Positions 8,471 through 17,874 are shown, counted from the stretch's first letter. The stretch is DNA of 64,000 nt from Bacteroidetes bacterium MedPE-SWsnd-G2 (GCA_001874335.1 MPDE01000001.1:310001-374000); one strand, 5' to 3'. Numbers and translations are program-made. The notes: generated by a model from the letters alone, not told the origin.

Positions 8471-9235
8471 ATGAAAGCAATTATTGAGTCCCAAACACCC
8501 ATTTTACAAGACTCTTCTGTAAAAAAAGCCCTCAGTTCTTTTATAAATCAACCCGATTCTTATAAAAGTAAGTTTTTACAATCCGCTTACAATGTTGGAT
8601 TTGACGGCTATTCTTATATTGGACAAAAGGATAGTTTAAATCAGTATGACACCGATTTGCTGCATTCTTTTGTGATTTCAGATTTTGTTTCAGTTGACAA
8701 ATATCCAAAGGAATTTCATCAGTTTTTGGCAACAGAATGGCAAGTACTAACCACAGCCATCAAAACCATTGAATTAGAACTGGCAGAGCAATTAAATCTC
8801 CCCGGACTCATCCAACTGTATCAGGAAGATAAGGTGGGATATATGATGTCTTGTAACTTTTACCCAGATCCCAAACGCTTGCAAGCTGAAGCTGAAACCA
8901 ACGTCAGATTATCAAGTCATAAGGATGCCTCCATATTTACAACATTTCCTTTCGGAATTGACAAGGGACTCGCCTATACCACAAACGAAAACAACATCCA
9001 AAACGTTGGAGTTGTCAACCAACATATGTTTAGTTTTAAGGGTTATTTTATAGAATACTTTTCTAACCATCAACAACAGGCGTTACAACATCAAGTTGAT
9101 CTTCCTGAAAACCCATCAAGTGAACGTTTTTCGTTTGCTGTGTTTTCATTACCAAAGCCAAAAAGCACATTTTATCACAATGGGAAATTGATTTCTGGAG
9201 CAACTTATTTTAATGATTATTTATCTCTTTTTTAA
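8471..9235 (+). CDS. 2-oxoglutarate/Fe(II) oxygenase, isopenicillin N synthase-like
   Basis: The 254-residue protein shows the double-stranded beta-helix iron ligands: HKD in SSHKDAS (near residue 156-158) and a distal His in LQHQVD (near 211), followed by the 2-oxoglutarate-binding RFS in SSERFSF. YMMSCNFYP near 116-124 corresponds to the strand before the first ligand. It should couple 2-oxoglutarate decarboxylation to oxidation of a small molecule in the cytoplasm. The stop codon overlaps the pnuC start by one base (TAATG), so translation is coupled. The substrate may be whatever the transporter imports; this is inference. Confidence 0.75.
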   Translation: MKAIIESQTPILQDSSVKKALSSFINQPDSYKSKFLQSAYNVGFDGYSYIGQKDSLNQYDTDLLHSFVISDFVSVDKYPKEFHQFLATEWQVLTTAIKTIELELAEQLNLPGLIQLYQEDKVGYMMSCNFYPDPKRLQAEAETNVRLSSHKDASIFTTFPFGIDKGLAYTTNENNIQNVGVVNQHMFSFKGYFIEYFSNHQQQALQHQVDLPENPSSERFSFAVFSLPKPKSTFYHNGKLISGATYFNDYLSLF

Positions 9236-9807
9236 TGGATTTATTTCTCGAAGCCAGCGCCGTTATTCTCAACCTCATTTATCTGTTTTTATTAATTAAG
9301 GAACGTATTTCTTGTTGGGTTTTCGGGATTGCCGCATCGCTTTTAAGCATAGTGCTTTTTTATAAAATCGGCCTGTACTCCGAAGCAATACTTTATGTGT
9401 ATTACGTAATTATTGGGTTCTATGGCTATTGGTTATGGTCACAAAATCAAGACCCCGAATCTAAGCTAAAAGTATCAACACTTTCCTTAAATTATCATTT
9501 AAGGATTATAAGTATTGGCATCCTAATTTCCTTAGCTGTAGGCTACGGATTTAGTAATTATACTGATGCTGTCAACCCTTATTTAGACGCCACGACCACA
9601 ACATTTAGTTTTATCGCCAGCATTTTAGAAGCGAAAAAAATTTTGAGCTCTTGGTTATTTTGGATTGTAATAAATGCTGCAACTATTGTATTGTACATTC
9701 AGCAGGATTTAGTACTGTATTTGATGCTTACCATAGTTTATTTCGGATTTTCAATTACCGGTTTTTTACAATGGCGAAAAAGCTACCAATCAGCCCTGTT
9801 ACAATGA
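9235..9807 (+). CDS. pnuC: PnuC-family vitamin/nucleoside transporter
   Basis: This 190-residue integral membrane protein has about seven helices. It carries the PnuC repeats GLYSEAILYVYYVIIGFYGYWLW (centre, positions about 48-70) and SWLFWIVINA...LYLMLTIVYFGFSITGFLQW (C-terminal part). PnuC proteins take up nicotinamide riboside, and relatives take up thiamine or riboflavin by facilitated diffusion followed by trapping. No kinase or thiamine gene is next door and I see no riboswitch upstream. It is translationally coupled to the 2-oxoglutarate oxygenase, which is the only clue to substrate. Confidence 0.82.
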   Translation: MDLFLEASAVILNLIYLFLLIKERISCWVFGIAASLLSIVLFYKIGLYSEAILYVYYVIIGFYGYWLWSQNQDPESKLKVSTLSLNYHLRIISIGILISLAVGYGFSNYTDAVNPYLDATTTTFSFIASILEAKKILSSWLFWIVINAATIVLYIQQDLVLYLMLTIVYFGFSITGFLQWRKSYQSALLQ

Positions 9808-9865
9808 ATTAAATCAACTTCTATTCTAAATTAGTATCTTTCTAAGACCAAATATCCGACCTCAA

Positions 9866-10213
9866 ATGGCACAAACTAATTTACATATAGACTACATCGA
9901 ATTTAAGGCCAAAGACTTGAATCAAATTAAATTGTTTTACCAATCGGTATTTGATTGGTCGTTTACGGACTATGGACCGAGTTACTGTTCGTTTGAAAAC
10001 TCAGGTTTATCTGGCGGATTTGAGTTAACAAACCAACCAATAGTTAATGGCACTCTGGTTGTAATTTACCATTCTAACTTAGACCTTTTAATACCGAAAA
10101 TTGTAGCCTCTGACGGACATATTAGCAAACCCATTTTCTCATTTCCTGGAGGACGACGATTTCATTTCACTGACCCTTCAGGAAATGAATTGGCGGTGTG
10201 GTCTGAAAAATAA
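9866..10213 (+). CDS. VOC (glyoxalase/bleomycin resistance) family protein
   Basis: At 115 residues this is a single VOC module: DYIEFKAKDLNQIKLFYQSVFDWSF at the N-terminus and FPGGRRFHFTDPSGNELAVWSE at the C-terminus are the characteristic paired beta-alpha-beta-beta-beta elements. His and Glu in FHFTDPSGNE are probable metal ligands. Members isomerise, cleave or bind small molecules, and no substrate can be assigned. The next gene starts 9 bp downstream, so they probably share an mRNA. A near-consensus TATCTTTC box lies about 30 bp upstream. Confidence 0.8.
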   Translation: MAQTNLHIDYIEFKAKDLNQIKLFYQSVFDWSFTDYGPSYCSFENSGLSGGFELTNQPIVNGTLVVIYHSNLDLLIPKIVASDGHISKPIFSFPGGRRFHFTDPSGNELAVWSEK

Positions 10214-10221
10214 AGTTTTAA

Positions 10222-10536
10222 ATGGAAAAGCAAAACACATTAAATCCCTATAATTTTGGAAAACTTCAGGGTCTCATTTTTTTTACTATAGGATTAATAT
10301 GCGGTGTTTTATATAGTTTTGGCGGATTAATTATTGACTGTTTGGTGAGCCTTAATATCCTTTCGGCAGAAGCAATGTCAACTCCAGGTTTAAGCAAAGG
10401 AACTTTATTAGCATTCGGTGCCTTACTTGGCATGCCCATCATATCCGGAGTTTGCGGATTTGTTTTAGGTGTAATTGAAGCGCTTATTTTTAATTATTTC
10501 ACGACTTCTTTTTATCATAAACCTCCAAAGTTATAA
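10222..10536 (+). CDS. Small membrane protein of unknown function
   Basis: The 104-residue product has two strongly hydrophobic stretches (about 17-42 and 62-92) with a short loop between and a basic, proline-containing C-terminus (YHKPPKL). Glycines are frequent in the membrane segments. I do not recognise the family. It starts 9 bp after the VOC gene and is probably co-transcribed with it. Confidence 0.55.
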   Translation: MEKQNTLNPYNFGKLQGLIFFTIGLICGVLYSFGGLIIDCLVSLNILSAEAMSTPGLSKGTLLAFGALLGMPIISGVCGFVLGVIEALIFNYFTTSFYHKPPKL

Positions 10537-10572
10537 TTCAACAAAATGTAGCCTACAAACTCCTGCTTCTGT

Positions 10573-11892
10573 CTATACCTTAACCTGATTAAAATTATAA
10601 AGAATATCTTTCTTTAAGGCCACCAATTCCATTTTAGCTTGAGGTTCTACACGGAAGCAGAAATTTAACTCACTGATGAGTAATTTAAATTGTGCCGTCA
10701 CATAAATCGCTATTTGCCCTGAAATGATAAACGCAGGAATTAGTAGTAAAGGGTAGTCCAATTGCACAAATCGACCAATCATAACAATCATAAACCAATA
10801 ATACAAGGGAAACAGTAGCATCCCAACAATCATTTGTACAGGCGTCTTAAATTCAATTTCTAACTTACTAAGCTTAAACACCATTGAGGGTATGATATAT
10901 GGTAAATAATTACAAACCATTCCAAAAACATATATTGGAGAAAGCAATACAAGTTTCAATAGCCTCAATGTAATTGCAAAAGGTTTATTGGAGTGCATAA
11001 AGTTATTCTCTAAACAGTGTAAAGTCAATTTTTCTCTTTTGATGTCATGAAACAACTGTTTCAGTTTTTGTTGCGTATCAGTATACAACTTTTGATTTGA
11101 CTTCCTTAATTTTTGCATAATTCGGGAAATTCTCAAGCGTAAACCTAGAGTGTTTTCCTTTTCAATATCGGTAACCGCATCATCTTGATATTGCAGATAA
11201 AAAGAATGGCATTGTCTTAAAAATTCTTCTTGATCTTTATCTGTTGTGATAGGCAATTGTTCTTCTAAACGATCTTCTATAAGCTGAGTTAACTGTTTTA
11301 CTTGGGTTACGCTGTCTAAGTTTTCATTATTGGATTTAAAATCGGAAACCACAATTGGTGCCCCAACTCTAACTGAAACATGACTGTAAAATAAGGTGGC
11401 ATTAGAATAATCAATTGCTATGGGTAATATTTTCAACTCTTCTTCAAGTCCGTTTTCATCTTCAAAACTCAAAGCAATTCGAGCCGTCCCAGTTTTTATT
11501 TCTCTTAATTTTAATTCGTTATAACTGTTTCCTTCAGGAAAAATTAATATACTTCCTTTCCGACTTAAATAATCGTGACATTTAGAAAAAGTAGTTCTAT
11601 TATCGGGAGTTTTCCCAGGTTCTAAATCTACTTTTCTATAAACTGGAACCACATGCAACCAACTTAAAACCCTTCCAACTGTTCGGTTTTTAAACAATCC
11701 CGATTTAGCCAAAAAGCCTGTACGTTGTTTTAAAAGCGCAGCCACAATTAAGGGATCCATAAGCGTATTTGGATGATTTGCAACAACCAACAAAGGTCCT
11801 TTATCTACCAAATGCTCTTTCCCTGAAACCTCAATCTTTTTATAAAAAAAGAACAGTGCGAGCTTTACTAACTGTTTCAGTATAGCATACAT
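10573..11892 (-). CDS. Glycerolipid acyltransferase (PlsC-like, GPAT/SCT1-type)
   Basis: The 439-residue protein has an N-terminal acyltransferase domain with ANHPNTLMDPL (H40, D46), an HX5D spacing instead of the usual HX4D, and the block III motif IFPEGNS near residue 117. The HX5D spacing recalls eukaryotic glycerol-3-phosphate acyltransferases of the Gpt2/Sct1 type. After a helical linker, the C-terminal part has several membrane helices (about 310-400). It should acylate glycerol-3-phosphate or lysophosphatidate at the inner membrane. Its start codon overlaps the stop of the upstream transporter gene by one base, indicating an operon. Confidence 0.8.
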   Translation of the reverse strand: MYAILKQLVKLALFFFYKKIEVSGKEHLVDKGPLLVVANHPNTLMDPLIVAALLKQRTGFLAKSGLFKNRTVGRVLSWLHVVPVYRKVDLEPGKTPDNRTTFSKCHDYLSRKGSILIFPEGNSYNELKLREIKTGTARIALSFEDENGLEEELKILPIAIDYSNATLFYSHVSVRVGAPIVVSDFKSNNENLDSVTQVKQLTQLIEDRLEEQLPITTDKDQEEFLRQCHSFYLQYQDDAVTDIEKENTLGLRLRISRIMQKLRKSNQKLYTDTQQKLKQLFHDIKREKLTLHCLENNFMHSNKPFAITLRLLKLVLLSPIYVFGMVCNYLPYIIPSMVFKLSKLEIEFKTPVQMIVGMLLFPLYYWFMIVMIGRFVQLDYPLLLIPAFIISGQIAIYVTAQFKLLISELNFCFRVEPQAKMELVALKKDILYNFNQVKV

Positions 11893-13184
11893 TATTTCAT
11901 ATTCTTTTTAAGGTTCGCCAATTGCAATAAGATAAATCCGCCAATAAAGAAAACAGACATAAATATCATACTATTTCGCATGCTTCCTGTCACCTGGTCA
12001 ATAAAACCATAACACAACGAACCTATAACTATAGCTAACTTTTCGGTGATATCATAAAAACTAAAAAATGATGCAGTGTCCTTAGATCCTGAAGGTATCA
12101 ATTTTGAATAGGTTGACCTGGATATAGATTGTATGCCTCCCATGACAAAACCTAACACGGCAGCCAAAGTATAAAACGACATTTTATCTTGTAGAAAATA
12201 ACCAGAAACACAAATCACAATCCATAATAAAAGCGTGGTACTAATGGCAAACCCGTTACCTTTTCGTTTGGAAAGAAAAGCAAAAAAGTAAGCACCAACA
12301 ATAGCAATAATTTGAATAATAAGAACCACCATTATCATTTCGTCAGCCTCCATGCCTATTTCCTTTTCAGCAAATAATGGCGCTAACAACATAACGGTTT
12401 GAACTCCCATACTAAACAAAAAGAAAGCACTTAAAAAGCGGTTCATTACCAACTTAGATTTTACAATCTTCATCACAGATTTTATTTCTTTAATACCATG
12501 ACTTAGCACTTTACTGGTTATCTTTTTTCGTTCGCCTTTATCTCTCAAATAATGAAATGCAATTTGAGCAAACCCAAGCCACCAAATACCAACCAAAACA
12601 AAACCAAATCGCGTGGCAGACTGCCCTGATTCGAATCCAAAAACCTCATATTTCTGAAACAAGACCAAGTTGATAATAAGTAAAATCACACTTCCAATAT
12701 ATCCCATTGCAAAGCCTTTTGCACTCACCTTATCCATTTGATCCACACTGGCCACTTCAGGTAGAAATCCGTTATAAAACACCAACGAACCAGCAAAACC
12801 AATACTTGCGGTAACGGCACAAGCAATACCGTACTCCACATTTTCACCTGTAAAGAAATATAATCCCATACATGCAAATGACCCCAAATAGGTAAAGAAT
12901 TGCATAAATCGCTTTTTCAATCCGCCGTAATCAGCAATTCCTGATAATACTGGCGACATAAACACAATAATTAAAAAGGAAAAAGAAATGGCATAGGAAT
13001 ACAATACCGAGTTTTTAATACTCATACCGAAAAAGTCTACCATTTCACCACCAAAAACAGCCTTAGTCGTTGTTAGGTAATAAATTGGAAAAATAGCAGT
13101 AGTAACAATTAAATTGTACACAGAGTTTGCCCAATCAAAGGACGCCCAAGCATTGATGAGTTTTTTGTTGTTTTGTTCTAACAT
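11892..13184 (-). CDS. UMF1/Atg22-type MFS transporter
   Basis: This 430-residue protein has about 12 membrane helices and opens with AWASFDWANSVYNLIV, the W-x-x-x-D-W-A-N-S signature of the UMF1 (Atg22-like) branch of the major facilitator superfamily. Eukaryotic relatives export amino acids from vacuoles; bacterial substrates are unknown. SRSTYSKLIPSGSKDTASFFSFYDITEK near 350-380 is the conserved second-half motif. It precedes the acyltransferase gene, with a one-base overlap of stop and start. A role in lipid or metabolite transport linked to that gene is only a guess. Confidence 0.85.
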   Translation of the reverse strand: MLEQNNKKLINAWASFDWANSVYNLIVTTAIFPIYYLTTTKAVFGGEMVDFFGMSIKNSVLYSYAISFSFLIIVFMSPVLSGIADYGGLKKRFMQFFTYLGSFACMGLYFFTGENVEYGIACAVTASIGFAGSLVFYNGFLPEVASVDQMDKVSAKGFAMGYIGSVILLIINLVLFQKYEVFGFESGQSATRFGFVLVGIWWLGFAQIAFHYLRDKGERKKITSKVLSHGIKEIKSVMKIVKSKLVMNRFLSAFFLFSMGVQTVMLLAPLFAEKEIGMEADEMIMVVLIIQIIAIVGAYFFAFLSKRKGNGFAISTTLLLWIVICVSGYFLQDKMSFYTLAAVLGFVMGGIQSISRSTYSKLIPSGSKDTASFFSFYDITEKLAIVIGSLCYGFIDQVTGSMRNSMIFMSVFFIGGFILLQLANLKKNMK

Positions 13185-13258
13185 TAAAATTGATTTTAAA
13201 AATTAAATGTACTACTAATTAATTTAAGATGTAAAAACCTACAAATCAAACAACTTCC

Positions 13259-13765
13259 CTATAGCGGAAAGTTGTCTTGATTAGAATTGACATTATCTGA
13301 AACCTCTATCATATTGTCTCTTGTATTTTTCTGAACCGATACCGATGCAAACAAACTCAATAAATAAGACATGCCATAAAATCCTTTTTCACTCAAGGCT
13401 AACTCAGCATTCCACAAGCCTATCACTAAAAGGCATAACGCGCTTAAAATAGCAAACCAACTTAGTCCGTAATACAAATCTGTTACCTTAAGGCCTTCCA
13501 TTTTATCTCTTACACTTTTTTGTACCGAAATGGCCGCAAAGAGTCCAAACAATAGTATGGTAAAATAGTATCCACGTTCATTTAATTGCATGTCTGAGTT
13601 CCATAAACCCACACAAAAAGCGACGATACCTGTCACTAAACAAGCCCAAGATGCACCTGTAAATGCTGAAGTAGGTTTTTGAGAATTCTCTGCACTTACA
13701 CTCTTTTTTACCGTTGGTGATTTAAACGACTCTGATGCCGATTTTTGTTTTGAAAACTGTTCCAT
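13259..13765 (-). CDS. YiaA/YiaB-family inner membrane protein
   Basis: The 168-residue product contains two copies of a two-helix module: SWACLVTGIVAFCVGLWNSDM...SVQKSVRD and SWFAILSALCLLVIGLWNAEL...SVQKNTRD. This internal duplication (about 39-92 and 101-155), with GLWN and SVQK repeated, is characteristic of the YiaAB domain. A polar, Ser/Lys-rich N-terminus of about 35 residues precedes it. The molecular role of this family is unknown. It lies 74 bp upstream of the UMF1 gene on the same strand. Confidence 0.8.
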   Translation of the reverse strand: MEQFSKQKSASESFKSPTVKKSVSAENSQKPTSAFTGASWACLVTGIVAFCVGLWNSDMQLNERGYYFTILLFGLFAAISVQKSVRDKMEGLKVTDLYYGLSWFAILSALCLLVIGLWNAELALSEKGFYGMSYLLSLFASVSVQKNTRDNMIEVSDNVNSNQDNFPL

Positions 13766-13934
13766 AATTTAAAGTATTAATTGAAATTTTAGTATTGATT
13801 AACAGTTCAAATTTGCGAGTAATCTGTGAGTAAAAAAATACAACTTATTTAAAATACTTACGATATAAATTCTACCTATAAACAAAATATTCATAGTTTT
13901 AAGTATATTTAAGCACACATAACTTATGATATAA

Positions 13935-15416
13935 ATGAATGCTGCAAGAGAAATAATTCTAAGTTTAACCATAGAAAGCAAGAAGGATTTTATGCGTTAC
14001 CTGCGGCAGCGAAATAAAAGAAACGACACCAAAAATGTAGAATTATTTCAACTGCTTAACTCTAATACGTCTCTAAAGGAAATCCCAAATCTCTTGTATG
14101 GCTCTCCTTCTCCGGGCGCCTATCATGCACTAAGCAAACGTCTGCACGACTCATTGATTGACTTTGTTGCAGCTAAAAACTTTGAAAAAGAATCGTCTAA
14201 AGAAATGATGGCCATGAAATTGCTCATGGCTGGAAGTTCGTTTTTAGAAAACCGGAAAATTGAAATTGCTTATAAAACCTTAAATAAAGCCGAATTAATT
14301 GCAAAAAAATACGATTTACTCTCCATTTTAAACGAGGTGTACAATTACAAAATCATGTATGCCCACCTCAATCCAAAAATAGACTTAAAACAACTTATCG
14401 CAGATTATAATAGCAATAAAAAGCGCCTTTTGGAAGATGAAAAACTCAATTTATTCTATGCTTCTGTTCAAGCTGAATTACACAATTCAACAACTAACGT
14501 TTCAGATATAATTAATAAAAACCTTAAGAGTTATCAAATATCTATATCGCAAGATTTAAGTTATACTGCCCTTCTAAAAATAATAGAAATAAGTAATGAA
14601 GTTGCTCACGCTTCTCGTGATTACTTTGCGGTTTTATCTTTTATAGAAAATGCTTGTAAGACCATTCAAATCTCCGAACGGATTGAAGACAAACATCTCA
14701 ATGCGCATTTGCATATTTTGTATTATTTGGCCAATACCTATTTCAGAATTAAAAAATTTGAAGTGGCTAAAATTCACTTAAAAGACATGCATTATTATAT
14801 GCAATTGGACCACAATAGATATTACAACACCTTCTACCCCCAATACCAACTGTTATCCAATTTACTATTAATTTATACGGGGCGAAACCCTGAAGCTATT
14901 TTAGCTCTTCAAGAATTTAACTATAACAAATTCAAACAACAGCCTGAATACCCTTTACATCTTAAGCTGAGTTTGGTGGTTGCACTATTCCTTAACCAAG
15001 ACTTTAAAGCCGCTTTTAAGCTATACCAAGAATTTCATCACAGTGATACTTGGTACTCAAAAAAAACCGACAACATTTGGGTAGTTAAAAAGAACTTAAT
15101 AGAAATTTTACTCCTTATTGAATTGGATTATGGCGATTTAGTTGAAGCGCGATTGCAAAGTTTTAAGCGCAAACACAAGGCCAATATCCTTGCCAAAAAT
15201 GAAGAAAAGGTGTTGGAATTTTTAAAACTCGCAATTCAATATTATTACGACAACAATGTGGTCAATACTCATCAATTTCAAAGCAAAACCAAGCAATTGC
15301 TAAAAGCTCAAAAACAAGAAGAAGATGTGTTTTCTATTAGTTTTTACGCTTGGCTTTTAGCTAAAATTGACCACAGCGATCCTTATACCCTTTGCTTAAA
15401 TCTAATAAGCCAGTAA
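13935..15416 (+). CDS. Helical repeat (TPR-like) protein of unknown function
   Basis: The 493-residue protein lacks a signal peptide and is almost wholly alpha-helical, with repeated patterns of aromatic and small residues such as LHILYYLANTYFRIKKFEVAKIHLKDM (about 255-285) that look like degenerate TPR units. Tyr and Leu are abundant. It is probably a cytoplasmic protein-protein interaction scaffold. I do not recognise a specific family. It is divergent from the YiaAB gene and followed 48 bp later by a T9SS-exported protein, with no evident functional link. Confidence 0.6.
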   Translation: MNAAREIILSLTIESKKDFMRYLRQRNKRNDTKNVELFQLLNSNTSLKEIPNLLYGSPSPGAYHALSKRLHDSLIDFVAAKNFEKESSKEMMAMKLLMAGSSFLENRKIEIAYKTLNKAELIAKKYDLLSILNEVYNYKIMYAHLNPKIDLKQLIADYNSNKKRLLEDEKLNLFYASVQAELHNSTTNVSDIINKNLKSYQISISQDLSYTALLKIIEISNEVAHASRDYFAVLSFIENACKTIQISERIEDKHLNAHLHILYYLANTYFRIKKFEVAKIHLKDMHYYMQLDHNRYYNTFYPQYQLLSNLLLIYTGRNPEAILALQEFNYNKFKQQPEYPLHLKLSLVVALFLNQDFKAAFKLYQEFHHSDTWYSKKTDNIWVVKKNLIEILLLIELDYGDLVEARLQSFKRKHKANILAKNEEKVLEFLKLAIQYYYDNNVVNTHQFQSKTKQLLKAQKQEEDVFSISFYAWLLAKIDHSDPYTLCLNLISQ

Positions 15417-15464
15417 ATCAAATCCCTTATTTATCTTAACTTAGAGCAAAAAATTTCATTTGCT

Positions 15465-16730
15465 ATGAAACGCTTTGCCCTGCTTTTAATTTTAATAGGC
15501 CTACCACTGTCGCACAGTTTTGCCCAAATATCAAAGCAAGTACTATTTTTAGGCAACAGTTATACCGGTGCCAACAACCTGCCATTAATCATTCAAAACA
15601 TGGCCGAAAACACTGGAGACGTTTTAATCTACGACAGTAATACTCCTGGTGGTCATCGCTTTTTAAACCACGCTGTTAACAGCACTTCCTTAGCTAAAAT
15701 TAATGCCGAACAATGGGACTATGTTGTATTGCAAGGTCAAAGTCAAGAAACCTCTTGGAGTGCCTCACAAATGGCTACTGAAGTTTATCCTCATGTTGAA
15801 ACCCTCACCACGGCCATAAGAGCAAATTACGATTGTTCTAATCCTTTATTCTATATGACTTGGGGACGAGAAAATGGAGATGCTAATAATTGCGAGTTTA
15901 TTTCATGGGTATGTACCTACGAAGGTATGGACGATGCCATTTATAACACCTATATGGACCTGGCCGAAGTTAACGAAGGAGAAGTAGCTCCCGCTGGTGC
16001 TGTATGGCGTTATTTGAGAACAAACCACCCAGAAATAGACTTATATACGGCTGATGGTTCTCACCCTTCTTTAGCCGGAAGTTATGCGGCTGCCTGTGCT
16101 TTTTACACCATGATTTATAAAAAAGATCCGAGTCTAATCACTTGGAATTCGACACTTTCAGAGGCCGATGCAAACACCATCAAATTAGCTGCAAAAACAG
16201 TGGTCTTTAATCAAATTGAAACTTTCGACTTTACAACAAACCTTGCCGATGCCAGTTTTAACGAAGTCATTACTAATACCGATGTCAACTTCACCAATAC
16301 CAGTACAAATTTTGACGCCGTATCTTGGGATTTTGGAGATGACAACACCTCAACACAAACAAATCCGCAGCATACTTATGCTACTGCCGGAGATTACACC
16401 GTGACACTAACCACAACAAAATGTGGTAAAACTGCAACGACATCAAAAGTTATAACTGTAACCTCTGCCTTAAGTCTTGATGATGAAAGTTTGACTAAGA
16501 CTACACTGTTTCCAATTCCCGTTAAAGATTCGGCAACAATACAGCTCAATAATCATTTTAGTACGGTGACTATTTCAATTTTCGATATGAATGGTAAACG
16601 CGTTTCCCAATTTCAATACGCTCAAACTGATACATGTAATCTGGATGTTTCGCATTTAAAATCGGGAGTGTACATGGCGCAAATTGTTACTGAAACCAGT
16701 CAATTTAATTGTCGTTTGATAAAGGACTAA
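15465..16730 (+). CDS. Secreted SGNH-hydrolase-like protein with PKD domain and T9SS sorting tail
   Basis: A signal peptide (1-20, ending SFAQ) precedes an SGNH-type hydrolase domain with the nucleophile block LGNSYTG (S32) and the Asp-His block DGSHPS (D197, H200). A PKD domain (about 265-335, containing VSWDFGD and HTYATAGDYTVTLT) follows. The last 75 residues (LFPIPVKDSATIQL ... GVYMAQI) form a T9SS type A sorting domain. The protein should be exported by the gliding-associated secretion system and attached to or released from the surface, where it may de-esterify polysaccharide or lipid. Length is 421 residues; the substrate is unknown. Confidence 0.85.
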   Translation: MKRFALLLILIGLPLSHSFAQISKQVLFLGNSYTGANNLPLIIQNMAENTGDVLIYDSNTPGGHRFLNHAVNSTSLAKINAEQWDYVVLQGQSQETSWSASQMATEVYPHVETLTTAIRANYDCSNPLFYMTWGRENGDANNCEFISWVCTYEGMDDAIYNTYMDLAEVNEGEVAPAGAVWRYLRTNHPEIDLYTADGSHPSLAGSYAAACAFYTMIYKKDPSLITWNSTLSEADANTIKLAAKTVVFNQIETFDFTTNLADASFNEVITNTDVNFTNTSTNFDAVSWDFGDDNTSTQTNPQHTYATAGDYTVTLTTTKCGKTATTSKVITVTSALSLDDESLTKTTLFPIPVKDSATIQLNNHFSTVTISIFDMNGKRVSQFQYAQTDTCNLDVSHLKSGVYMAQIVTETSQFNCRLIKD

Positions 16731-16817
16731 ACACAATCAACATCCTTTTTTGTAAATTGCTAATTGAAGGACGTTCACCTAATAGCCTTCCTTTTCAAAA
16801 CCTATAATTAACAACTC

Positions 16818-17252
16818 ATGAAGTATTCACTAAAAAACACTATCAACAAACCTCACGACGAGGTCATTACTCATTTTACAAATCCTGACGGACTCAAACA
16901 TTGGATGGAGGGATTTGAACGCTTAGAACGCATTTCTGGAGAGGCGCATTCTGAGGGCTCTAAAACCAACTTTCACTTTATCTTTAAAAATAAACCGATG
17001 GTGATTGCAGAAACCATTTTAGAACAAAATTTACCACATCAAATTAAGTTTGCCTACGAAAGCAAAATGGGCTATAACGAGGTTGAAATGAAGTTTGAAA
17101 AAGCTTCAGATAATAGCACCACTCAAATTAACAACAGCTACTTTGAGCTCAATGGCCCGATGAAATATATTGGCTTTTTAATGAAACCCTTAATGAAAAA
17201 GCAATCCCTAAAATACATGACCGCATTTAAGGCCTATGCCGAAAAACAATAA
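16818..17252 (+). CDS. SRPBCC family protein
   Basis: The 144-residue protein starts KYSLKNTINKPHDEVITHFTNPDGLKHWMEGFE, typical of the START/Bet v 1-like (SRPBCC) fold with its ligand cavity, and ends in a long C-terminal helix (LMKKQSLKYMTAFKAYAEKQ). Such proteins bind lipids or hydrophobic ligands or act as polyketide-cyclase-like enzymes. There is no signal peptide. It is closed off by a strong terminator 9 bp after the stop codon, so it is probably a single-gene unit. Confidence 0.75.
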   Translation: MKYSLKNTINKPHDEVITHFTNPDGLKHWMEGFERLERISGEAHSEGSKTNFHFIFKNKPMVIAETILEQNLPHQIKFAYESKMGYNEVEMKFEKASDNSTTQINNSYFELNGPMKYIGFLMKPLMKKQSLKYMTAFKAYAEKQ

Positions 17253-17261
17253 GACGATAAG

Positions 17262-17289
17262 GCGCAATTTTAGGATTGCGCTTTTTTTT
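17262..17289 (+). terminator. Rho-independent terminator
   Basis: GCGCAAT (17262-17268) and ATTGCGC (17275-17281) form a perfect 7-bp stem with a 6-nt loop, followed by eight T residues. It terminates the SRPBCC gene. Confidence 0.9.
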
Positions 17290-17361
17290 GCAAGAAAAAA
17301 CATACTAATTCAAAAAACTTACCGTTCTTAGTATTCAAAATCATCAATCAAAATCATCATT

Positions 17362-17817
17362 ATGAATCACAAATTAATTGCACTTTTAGTTCTTGCTTTA
17401 ACCTTAAGTTCTTGCGATAATATTAAAAACTCCACAAAAAAAACGATTAACAAAGGCGGCGAAGTTGTCGGCAATACAACAACTCAATTTTTTGAAGGCG
17501 TTACCGAAGGTGTTGATCGCGCCTTAGAGTGTGAACTTCAATTATCACCTCAACTTCAAAGTTTTGGAATAAAAACCGGCAAATTTGTTGTTGATAACAG
17601 CAAAAATGGTGGTAAAAACAACCTACTAACCCTTTACATAATATTTGAGGATGATTTTAAAAAGACTTTATCTGTAAAAGCCTTTGACAAAAAAGATTTA
17701 GAGATTGGTAGAACCTCATTAGAAGTTAGTGGTAAGGCAGGCGAAGCCGGCTATTTTGACTTTGAATTTGACAAACGCACCTACATCGAAGTAAGAAGTA
17801 AAATTTCTATAGAGTAA
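17362..17817 (+). CDS. Putative lipoprotein of unknown function
   Basis: The 151-residue product begins with a lipoprotein signal (MNHKLIALLVLALTLSSC). The mature part starts with a Lys/Asn/Thr-rich segment and an amphipathic stretch (VGNTTTQFFEGVTEGVDRALE), followed by a beta-rich domain (about 60-150). I do not recognise a named family. It sits between two units of opposite orientation and seems to be transcribed alone. Confidence 0.65.
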   Translation: MNHKLIALLVLALTLSSCDNIKNSTKKTINKGGEVVGNTTTQFFEGVTEGVDRALECELQLSPQLQSFGIKTGKFVVDNSKNGGKNNLLTLYIIFEDDFKKTLSVKAFDKKDLEIGRTSLEVSGKAGEAGYFDFEFDKRTYIEVRSKISIE

Positions 17818-17874
17818 GGCCTATACCTATAAAATTTAAATGGATATCTTTTTTATCAAGTGCTACAACCTTGG

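Noticed and set aside
9100-9240. Thiamine-pyrophosphate or other riboswitch controlling pnuC
   Set aside because: pnuC starts within the stop codon of the oxygenase gene and there is no leader; the 77-bp gap upstream of the oxygenase lacks riboswitch-like conserved segments.
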